Shown piece by piece: positions 50,401 to 62,400 of a stretch of DNA of 64,000 bases (positions are counted from its first letter, which is position 1; every line of letters starts with the position of its first letter). Source of the DNA: Mactromeris polynyma (taxonomy: Eukaryota > Mollusca > Bivalvia > Venerida > Mactridae); the NCBI GenBank assembly GCA_032209605.1, contig JASFXZ010000001.1, positions 1,116,001 through 1,180,000 of the forward strand. The letters run 5' to 3'. The notes under the pieces were generated by a model. It had not been told where the DNA came from. It was given only the letters and a program-made list of their open reading frames with translations, and did not search any database. Position numbers and translations under genes: made by a program.

Positions 50401-53400
50401 CCACAAAGCAAACAAAATGATCCTACTAACTACACTGCCAGTTTCCTAATTTTCCTTTTATCTTTCCCATTATAGTAATATCACATTGTGCAACTATCGT
50501 AAATTCATCAGTGTACACTTTCTATACAAAAATGGACATCTTGACCTGAATGTGTCTCTAATTATCACCCAGCACTAACTTTTTAGCTGATCGTGATTCT
50601 AATAAGCGCCTGGGTGTTAAATAGAATTTTTACGGTAATTGCTTCTTCAAGACAGACATGTAATTGTTTTATACCAGATCCTCGATGTATTTTATGATTA
50701 TATTTGTGACAAAGTTGATGACAAAAATTCATTATAGGTTTCACATTTATTACATAATTTTAATCTGTTAACTGTTCAATACTCATTCATATCTATAGTA
50801 ATTCAGTTCATCTTATTTGAATTTGTGTATTTCATAGGAGTACCACTTAATATAAGATGTGTCTAGTGTTGAGACATTTGTAATCCATTTCGAGTTTAAC
50901 AAGTAGCATTTGATGTTTCAGCTGAGATCTTTTAACCAATTTATATTATCTAATAAATCTATGTTGAACAAACATAATTTATGTAGATTTGATTTAGATT
51001 GGCCACATGTTGCTTCTACAATTCTGAACAAATTTCCAATATTTAGACAGACATTTATATCCTTGTACAACATACGTCGAAGCCCTTAATATAAATACAA
51101 AGTTTTTGTCAGATTTTATTGCTACATTATGTAGTAGTACTACCGGTACATATGGGGCCTAAATTAAAATTAGGTTTGTTTGCCCTTTACCGACCGACCC
51201 GAGATTTGGCCGCCGACTCAAATAATTTTATTGCAAAATTCGGATTTTTTTTTTTTTTTTTTTAATTTTTTTTTTTTTTTTTTTTGGTAATAAACCCGAC
51301 TATACACCATTATGTCACACTACGATGTGTGCAGTTTGTTTTTCTTAGTTACAAAACAATGACTATTTTTGTTTCATTATGTTTGCCTTATGATAACTTC
51401 CTCTTGCTAGAAAAACTTCGGAACCCAAAGTTAGAAAAAAGTATGACACAAAAATGGTCATAGTTGCCCTTATAATATTTTCATCAACAATTATTGAAGC
51501 CTCGTGCTCATACTCACTAAAACAGACAGGCTATATAAAGTATTAAAAATAAGTACACATAAGAGTGTCAATTTTGCTTTCATTTTACCAACATTAATTT
51601 TTTCTGAATTGATCAGAGCTAATATGTTAACCATGTTTTTGACAACCACATGTCATTTAATCGTATCTTTTTTAATATTTACAATTATTTTACTGTACCC
51701 GTCCACCCAATGTACCACGTGCCGAAATTACAACGCATGAACAATACATTTCGACTAAAACATATTAAAATTTCCACAATAAAATAAAATATTTTTCCTA
51801 CCTACCTACCCACCTCTAAAATCTAGGGTCGGTAAAGGGCAAACAAAGACTTTTTTAATTATGGCCTGGTGCAGTTTTTTGTCGAGCCTGCTATTGTTGA
51901 GCTTGACATAGTCGCCACAATGGTGGTTCGGTGTATGTGTGTGAGTGCTTGCGTCCGGATTTGGTTTTTCCGGACCATTACTCTGTCATTTATTGGAGGA
52001 ATTTTCAAATGACTTGGCACAAATGTTCACCATGATGAGAGGATGTGTCAAACACAAGACCCATGTCTGTAGCTCAAATGTCAAGGTAACATTTAATGTC
52101 AAGGTTACATTTAAGGTCAAATGTCAAAAATGGGTCTAAAACATCTTGTCCAGAATATTACAATGTCATTTATTGGGAGATTGTCAAACCACAAGGTATA
52201 TTATTATGTCATGTAGCTAAAGGTCAAGGTCACACTTAGAGGTCACAGATAAAGATAGGTATAAATAAAAGATATGCACTGTATACCATTATATATCTGT
52301 AATATCTTAATCTCTTGACAATGGGCGGGCTCGACATGTTATTTTCTGAATTTAATTAATTTACTGTAGTTTTTATCCTCTAACAAATTCACATGTTTCT
52401 TCTCCATATCCTCAGTAACCAATTAACTCTATACTACTATATTCAACAATCTTACATAGGTATACCTCCAGTAGGATGTCCTCCATCTTCGGATGTCCAC
52501 ATTTGCTCTTTGTTCTTTATGTCACGTTCAGCCTTTGGTTAATTGAATAGCAAAATTTCATGCTCTTGAATTAGTTACTAGACATTTGATTGGATATAAA
52601 ATAAATATTACATAGAAAATTCAACCAATGAAATGCAATATTATGTCACCTAATGTTCAAGTATAATGAATAAAATCTATAATCCATTTTACAATTTAAG
52701 AAGTCCAGTTTTGAGTGTACATTTATTTGTTAATTTTATTACACAATTTTAGCACTTTCTACTATGTTGTACGTGTTATGTTAATTAAGAATGCTCCATT
52801 TTATTCTTTTCTGTAGACATCATGTTCATTTCTTGCACTTTATATATGCATTAATTTTATTTTAATGCTACATTTTTTAAGAACTTAAAGTTTTGTACAG
52901 GGAGGATAAAAATGTTGTTAAGTTTTGTATGAGTTATATTATATCCCTGTATGTAAGCATACAGTTATCTTACTGTACGAACCTATGTTACGCGGGGTTT
53001 AAGTTTGTCCAAGCTAAGATTTAAGGTTTACAGGTTACTCAGCCATCTGCTTTGGGGCTTTTTGTTGAGAGAAATAATGAACTCTGAACCATAAATACTA
53101 GCACTTTCATCCACCAGTCTGTATGTGCTAGTACAGTTAACTAGCACAATGGCTTCATCAAAGTAGATTTAACTTACAGTCTGTATGTGCTAGTACAGTT
53201 AACTAGCACAATGGCTTCATCATAGTAGATTTAACTTACAGTTCAACTAGATATGTTTTGCCCCACCTAGTGGGAGGGAAGGCACACCCAGGGGGATTTT
53301 GACAAACTTGTCTTTGATTTGTGAATCCCACCTCTGAAGCAGGGTGTTTTGTCGAAATCCCTTGATTTTGAGACGTTTTGGATGACCAAAATCCTCCAAA

Positions 53401-56400
53401 TAAATTTGGATATATTTCCCTAGGATTTTTCAGCTAGGGGTCCTTGAACCCTTGTGTTTGACAAATTTGGGGTCCTTGGTAAATTTGTAGGGTCCCAGTT
53501 ATGCAGTTAATACTAGACAAAGGTTTATTTTAATGGGAGTATCGAAAGAAAAGGGAGTCCTGGACTCAAGATTTCTGTGTCAGGGAAATCCCTGGTTATG
53601 GCCTATACATTGTAATGGGGTTGGCAGTCTCTCCTATCCTGTTAACTTCCTGTCTGTTGGGAATCAGTGTATGTCTGATCTGTCCCCTATATGGAAGCCA
53701 CGCCCTCTCCCCCGACCAAACCGGTGGAAAAATACATTGATAGGTGCATAATGTGTCTTTTGTAAATTGTTGCATTATTCCACTTGCATTATTTCACTTG
53801 CTGTATGTTCATCCCACAACTTATACTGATCTTGAAGTTTATGTATTGTGAAATATTTTATACATGTAGAAAAGACACAAAAGTGATGATCAGGTTAACA
53901 ACAGGACATCCATGGTATTACGAGACGGTAAAATGGTGGAGGAGCAATGGCAGAAAGTGGTCGTCGGCGATATTATTCGGATGGAAAATAATCAATTTGT
54001 TGCGGTATGTTCACTTCTGTTGAGTTTTAATCATTAATAAGTTAAGACATACGGTTCAATGGGTTATGGTAATGTTGATGAAACTTCTTACCTATTATCT
54101 CAATGGTCTGACTGGTTGCATTCTCACTGTAATGGATATGTCATGTGTTCTTACTTCAGTATGTCTATAGTCTTAACTATAGTAATAAAGTCAGAATATA
54201 GGTCTAGTGATGGTTAAAAATGTACACGACAAAATACGAAACATGTAACGAATGCCATGTTCGGTTAACTGTTCAGAACATTAAAAGGTTAGCAAAATAA
54301 CCAAATATTGACATCCCTAGTTATTATATATATGTTTCCTGTGACTTAACAAACCTTTATTTCCTGACCCAAATATTTGGAAAATGTCGATTTTCCTCCA
54401 CATGTGGAGAAGTTGCCGGCTCCTTGTGGAAGGGTAAGTTAGTACTGGTTAGATTTCAGTCCAGGAAAAACTGGTTAGGTGAACCGGCCGCCGTATATAA
54501 CTGAAATATCGTTGAGAAACGGCGTTAAACCCGATGAAACAAACAAACAAATATTTGGTGAATGGTTACCAGGATGGTGTGGTTATTGGCGAAAATAATG
54601 AGGTAAAAAACTAAGCTTTTGAGGTACATTTCCTGAAATTACTTGCTGTTATGTGCTTGCCGTAATGTTTACAATAGATTATCTTTATTATTATTTGGTT
54701 GAATGGTTGTAGCAATGTTTGTCTAGATTAGGAATAAAAGCTGCGTAGAAATGTCTGTATAAATTAAACTTGTCACACAAAATATTTCAATTGAAGCTGT
54801 GAACATTCTTCAATTTTGTTCTTTGGTAGGTTGATTGCTTCCAGTGCTATGTAACATAAAAACCTGGAGATTGGCAACAGATTATCCTTGTTTGTTCAGA
54901 TGCTTGCTTGATTTTCAAGATAACAAGGGAATATAGCAATTTCAGAATCTCCCAAGATTTTGGGTGAATTTAATTTTAATGAAATTATTGACAAACTGAG
55001 TATTTGAGCAAACAAAGCTTTTAAACAATAACCACAGCACAACCTGCCTAAGGCAACACTTTTAGGAGATGCACGTTTAAGTTGTTGTTGAGAGGTTGTT
55101 GTTCTAGAGATTAAATTGGTGGTAAATTTTTGCTATGGAATAAATGATAATGTAAGAGAGGTTGTTGCTCTAGTGAGGACCACTCTAGAGAGGTTGTTGC
55201 TCTAGTGAGGGTCACTCTAGAGAGTTATTGCTCTAGTGAGGACCGCTCTGGAGAGGTTGTTGCTCTAATGATGGTCACTCTAGAGAGGTTATTGCTCTAG
55301 TGAGGACTGCTCTGGAGAGGTTGTTGCTCTAGTGAGGGTCACTCTAGAAAGGTTATTGCTCTAGTGAGGACAGCTCTGGAGAGGTTGTTGCTCTAGTGAG
55401 GGTCACTCTAGAAAGGTTATTGCTCTAGTGAGGACAGCTCTGGAGAGGTTGTTGCTCTAGTGAGGGTCACTCTAGAAAGGTTATTGCTCTAGTGAGGACC
55501 GCTCTGGAGAGGTTGTTGCTCTAGTGAGGGTCACTCTAGAGAGGTTATTGCTCTAGTGAGGACAGCTCTGGAGAGGTTGTTGCTCTAGTGAGGACCGCTC
55601 TGGAGAGGTTGTTGCTCTAGTGAGGACCGCTCTGGAGAAGTTGTTGCTCTTGTGAGGAGCTGTTGTGTAGCTCACATATTATATGTGTATGAATCATTGT
55701 TTCAGGCTGACCTTCTATTATTGTCGACCAGTGAACCAAATAGTTTGTGTTATATTGAGACAGCAGAGCTGGACGGGTATGTTTCCTTTGACAATGTATA
55801 GTAAGCCTCATGCCTCTGAAGGGAGGTATATACTGGTAGTAATCGTATTGTTAGAGCATAATGTTCGTTGGTCCAACCATTGGATTGTCCCAGCTGAAAC
55901 AATTTGATGGGTTCAAATGAAACTTACCACAAATGTTAAGCATGATGAGGTGTGTAACTACAGAGAGACAGTTCTATACCTCCAACGTCACGAGCATGGA
56001 CACCCACTTACTGCTGATAACTCGTGGTGTTGATACAATTGGATTTTGTTCATTCGAAATCATCGAGTCTAAAATTTTATTTCGAATAATACATGGTTTC
56101 AAATTGCCAATTTCAATTTGACGTGCCTAAGAAGATTCATCGGGATCTGATATTTATTTCGGATTATACCAAGTATTCGGATAGAATATTCGACTGTATA
56201 TTATGTTCAATGTAAATGCAATCTCATTATATCAAGTTGAACTATTTATATTTTGCTTACCTACATATGTGTTTTTGCCTGTCCGGTATACCTTCTACCT
56301 TCAAATCTTGAGGTTTTAGGTTCGAATTCCAGTTGAGGCATATGTTCTTTGTCCTCCACCTCGGATTCATGTATGGTAGTTGCCAGTTCCCGTAGAACAT

Positions 56401-59400
56401 GGTAGCATTGCTTGGTAACCCAGGAACTCTGGTTAAGTCAACTGACTGCTGTACAGTACTAAATTCTTTTGAGATACTACATAAAACTTCTATACATATA
56501 TGTTTTTAGCGAGACAAACTTGAAAGTACGTCAGGCACTGACAGAGACTGCTGAAATGGATACTGATATAGAACAACTGGGAAAATTTGATGGTACGTTG
56601 CCAAATTCTCTATGTTTATGATTGTTATGTATGAATGCTCTTTTTGCTGCATATGACAGGTAGAGGGAAAGAGTTGACAATGTGTGACTTAGATGCATTC
56701 TGGCTGCTGTCTGAAATGATTATGTCAAGTTATTTTGCTGTATATGATATGTAATACATTTTACTTGTGATGGGTCGTAGTCAAATGCAGCAGATTGAAG
56801 TTGGAAAATTGCAAGACTTGTGTGTTTGGGGCAAAGTTATTGTTTCTCAGTTTTAGTGAAAACCGTCGCTGTTGTTGCACCAATCTATGTGACAAGCAGT
56901 GCAAGGATTGTGAATTAGAGATCTAGAGTATGTTCTCAGTAAAACATTTAATGGAGATGGGGCTTTTCACAGCAACCGGGGTGTCAATACAAGCCGGTAG
57001 CCGGTAAAATTACCCAGTCACTTAAGCCTCATCACCCGATACTTTGCTTGTATAAATGATCATAATTAAGGGGAGTGCTCCCAGACCCCTGCCTACTTTT
57101 GATGATTTCCCTGCTAATTCAAAAATTAGTGACACCCGTGCATCTCTTGTCATTATTTTGCCTTAAACAATGCCACACAGTTTTGGGACACTTGCATTCA
57201 TTATTATTTTGATTAAACATTTTGGTTACATCAGACACAAACTGTTACATCCTTCCTACCAAATAAGCTACCATGCGCGGTGATCTTCAAAAAAATTCTG
57301 TGACCGCTTCATACATGATTTTCAACACTTTTCCTGGACCTGAAAACTTGTAGATTTAGGAATCTTCCAACTTTTCTGCAATCTTTTTCCATTCTGAACC
57401 AGATTCACATTGTTTTCTTTACGCCAGGCAACTTCAATGATTTCGAAATGATGATGATCGTTTTTGTTTATTCAAATTGCATCACTCCTCATGACCTTGA
57501 CTTTCAAATGTTACGGTAAAAATGTATTTGATAAAGATAGACCACCAACAAACTGAACTATGTCGAAATGATGTTCATACAATTAATGCACTGTGCAGAA
57601 ATTTCTGTTAACACTAGTTTGATACCAGGAACACTTGCTATGTCAACTGATCAATTTGATAATAACTAATTATTGTTAAATATTTGAGTTGAGTGAATTT
57701 TTCAGTTAAAGGTACATAGTCTGACTTTTTTGACAAAATATTCTGAGTCATAAATATTAGAAAATCGTTGCTAATTGCCTTCATAATGATGCACTCTACA
57801 ACACTGCATTGTGACTTTTTACAAGTGTCCGATACCTGTATTTTCTATCCTGACCTATGCACGGAGCTAGCATAGGAGCTACCTTTATCAGACTTGTGTT
57901 TTGTAGTTCCAGGAAACTTCTAAGAAGTAATGAAGGCATTAACTTGCCATTTTCTAAAATATATGACTTGACATATTTTGATAGAAAATTAGGCTATTTA
58001 CCTTTAAGCCAATTTTTGGCTTGAACTTAATTGAAATAAGTTTTATAACTAGTGCAAAAACTAATTTTCTGCATGAAAACACTGATGTTTTTATTTTATC
58101 ATTTTACAGGAGAGATAGTATGTGAGCCCCCGAACAACCGACTACCCAAGTTTGAAGGTAAAATCACATGGAAAGGGGAAACACATTCATTGGACAATGA
58201 TAAAATTCTGTTACGTGGTTGTATTCTAAGAAATACACATTGGTGCTATGGTATGGTGATATTTTCTGGTCATGAGTCCAAACTTATGATGAATTGTGGA
58301 AAAACTGTTTTCAAGAGGACAAACATTGATAGACTTATGAATGATTTAATTATTGGTGTAAGTATTTACTATTAATTTCTTTTGTATTCTGGAAAAGAGC
58401 TTAACAATCCGAATGAGACTTATACAGGGTTTTTCAGCTAGGGGTCCTTGGTCCCTCATGTTTGATAAATTGGGGTCCTTAGTGATTTTTTAGGATCCCA
58501 GATATGCAGTTTTTACTTGACAACAAATATTTTTGGGGTCCCAGGGATGCACAGTAAGTTGAAAATGGGAGTTCCTAGAAAAGAAAAGGGAGTCAGGGAC
58601 TCAAGATTTCTGTGTCAGGGAAATCCCTGCTTATATCCAAATTTGAGAAATGAATGCATAATGAACATTTTAAAAACACAAAAGACAGAAAATTTGCCCC
58701 ATTTATTCCCTATATAATTTATTATATGTCTTTGTTTACACAGCTGTCTACCTAAATGTAGCTAACCTAAATGTAGCTACATGTACATATTTTTACTAGC
58801 CTGATGTTGTTTTCTAAAGTTGGTAGCCACGTTTGATTAACTTGCACGTTTTATTATAACATTAGCTATTTCGAGACAAAATTGGCAATTTTTTGTACCC
58901 AGATGGAAGTTTTAATGGTCAATGCATATTTGGCTATGTCCTGGCATTAGTCTAGATTTGATTACTTGGTTTGAAGTAGAGAAATTCCTCCTTTTGATGC
59001 AGTGAAACTTTCCCTTAAAACTAGTAAACCTATTCTCTGATGGTATTATGGGTGTTTGTGAACATGTGCTAGGAATAGAAAAGGTGAAATCCTGTGTACA
59101 CAGACTCTGTACTGCTAAACTATTGCAGTAAAATCTCAATAATATGACCACCCTTGGGACTCTTGAAAACTGGTCTCATTATTGAGATGGTCTTAATATT
59201 GAGGTTGAATAAAGAGCAAAGTAGGAAAAATGGACTTGAAAATTGTGTTCTTAATTTTGAGGTGGCTTTATTATTGAGGTGGTCACTTAAACGTGAGGTT
59301 TTACTGTATTTTTTATTTTCTATATCTTTTCAGATATTTATATTCCTGCTCAGTATGTGTCTCATCTGTACCATAGCGTGTGGTATTTGGGAAAGTCTGC

Positions 59401-62400
59401 TATCAGGATATGACTTCCAGGCTTACCTCCCTTGGGAAAGCTTTGTTCCAGGAACCAGTCTGGGAACAAAAGACGGAGTAGTCGCAGAAGGGGCCACCAC
59501 AATATCACTGCTTGTGTTCTTCTCATATATAATCGTCCTAAACACAGTTGTGCCTATATCTCTTTATGTCAGGTATGTAACTATAGCTATACTTGGCAGA
59601 TCTTAATTGATATTATTTTAAGGTTTGACACAGAACTATTGTAGGTCAATGGGAGTACACAATCTGTAACAGTTGTTTTCCTCTAAACCCTCAATATGTG
59701 TCTGGGTGTATGATTTCCAGTCTTGTAATATTCATGTGCATTTTATAGAATTATCGATAATTAGTGTAAAATATTTTTCTATAACTGTCTGTTTGATTAG
59801 GACCACCTCAGTTCAAAGATAAGTTTTCAAGGGTCCAAAGGTTGGTCTCATTCTGTAAATATATACATTACTGAAATGCGGTTGAAAAATGGTGCAAAAC
59901 TCCAACGTAATGCAAACAGTATTTATCTGTTATATTCCCGAAAAATGTATTTTAAATATCAAATATATCTGTTTTGAAGTTTTATTATATTTTCTTCAGT
60001 GTTGAGATAATCCGTATGGGAAACAGTTTACTGATTAACTGGGACAGTAAAATGTATTACGAACCAAAAAATGATCCAGCGAAAGCACGAACATCTGCCC
60101 TTAATGAAGAACTTGGACAGATTGAATATATTTTCTCTGATAAAACTGGAACTCTAACACAGGTATATATCACAACAAACTTTGAATATATCTCAACTGT
60201 GGTTGAGGCATCGGCCTTGGACTGGGAGGTCAAAGGTTCGAATTGTTATGGTTGGTTATGATAGTTATGCCATGTGCCTACCTGCCTGATGCCTGGCATT
60301 ACAAGATAGGAAAAGTAGATGTGCTCAGAAAGTAGGTGTCTCGTAAGTCAGAAATGGCTGGCCATTTAAATAGGAGTGACACTATAATGAATGAACACTT
60401 TACTTTATACGAGATGTTGTGTTGTTTACATGACAATGTGAATATAATATTGTACATGTTTCAGTCCCATACTATGAATGTGGTTATCCATCCACCAATG
60501 GTGTCTGCTCCTTATCTCTCAAATGATTTTTACATAGCTTTGCTCAAATGTTTATTATAATTAATGTAAAGACATGCAGAATGAACTTTCGACTGTATAA
60601 GGTCATATGTTACAGTCAGAGGTCAAAGAGGGTGACATGTTTTTTTGCATAAAAGCAACCATTTAATTACAATTGTTTATATTTGTGATGGTATCTGCCT
60701 TATTTTACTCTCAAGTGTGAAGTGTTTCTAGTATTTGAAGGCCATGCTAAAAAGGTTGTGTGTCTCCAGTTCGTCCGTCCCACGCAGTTTTTGGGTCAAC
60801 ATTTTTTTAATTTTTAATGATTCTGGTATGGAAGATCCAGAGTTGGGGTCACAGTCACTTTCAGCAAGTTGTTTTCAGGATGGTGTGAGGTCTTGGCAGA
60901 TATAATAATTTTAAGATGTTTTCCATGAAACATTTGTTTTTCTCTATCTTTAACAACAATTCGCAGAATATCATGGAATTCAAGAAGGCTTCAGTGAATG
61001 GGAAATCTTATGGTGATTGTTATGATGCTTCAGGAAATGTGATTGAAAATCCAGAGGTATGTCTTCAATTTTTGGCAAAAAAACTCTACTTATGATTGGT
61101 AATATACGGTAGCTGTTTTCTGAATTTATGGCAGTCTTTCAAAGTATTGCTTTCCTTAACTACCATTATGAAGATGGTTTGCAATAATACTACATGTAAT
61201 AAACAACTATAGAATGTGTTATAATTATGACATTTTTCTTCAATATTTATTTCTTGGTTTAAGATTACAAGGAAACTGGATTTTTCCTGGAACAAATATG
61301 CGGAAGAAGTTTTTGAATTTTATGATCAGAGAGTTGTAGATTTAATCAGGAACAATGATCAACATCAGCATGATTTCTACAAGCTGCTGGCTTTGTGTCA
61401 CACTGTAATGCCAGAGGAGAAGGAGGGTATGTTTTGTTACTAGGTATTATTTTTGTTTTCGGCACAGCCGTACTAACATGGTTTTGCGATTTGCATATCA
61501 GTGTTGGTTACACCAATCAAATCTTATGGGAACCACCAAAGCAATTTCTCTTCAACTGAACAACGGTTGTAGCCTTGACGCAGATTGTTTAACCTTTCGA
61601 TAAAGAGTATGTTTCTTTACCGAAATCCACTGAATTTTGGTGAGTTTACAGAAATGTATTTTGGATCTGACAAGCAATTGTCTCGGCATTTTTTTATGTT
61701 GCACAACAAATCTTAACGTAAAAATTGCGCCGACCATCTTTTTCACGATAATTCTTGTAGAGTTATTGATTGGTTTGCCGAGTGCTAGAGGATTTGACTT
61801 ACCATCTGAAGGTCACATGTTCCAACCTCAGGCCCCATGTTCACAAAGAATCAGTTTTCAGGATCAGAATCAAGATCAAGCATAGGATCGTTCAAACTTG
61901 TAAAAAGGGTTATTCAAAGTTAAATTGTTTTACATACTGTGACAGATATGTACATCCTGCTAAACTTTCGAGACATTTGATTCAAATGGCATGCTTATTA
62001 AGAAAAGATGGAAATTTTCAACTTAAGTTATGGCCAATTTTGGAAAATTGATCCTGATTTGATCTAGCTCAGTTTCAGTCATATGTATAATAACTTAATT
62101 TCTCAAAATCATAGTGAAGTTTTGTATGTTTACACGATGGTAATTAGAAGATGTTTAGGTATGTTTGAATATGTTTATGAGAAGTTCTGGAAAAAGTGTT
62201 CAATTGCGTCATGAAAATGGCGAATATTTTTATGGATCAAGTTGATCCAGATCAGGTGTACCTTTATGAACATTGGGTCAGATGTATTGTATGTTCTCAA
62301 TGACAATATGACTGGAGATAATATATCCAAGATTATTTGTCCTCAACCTCTGGTATGGAGGGTATATACTTTAAAATGACTCATTTTATTTCCATGAAAG

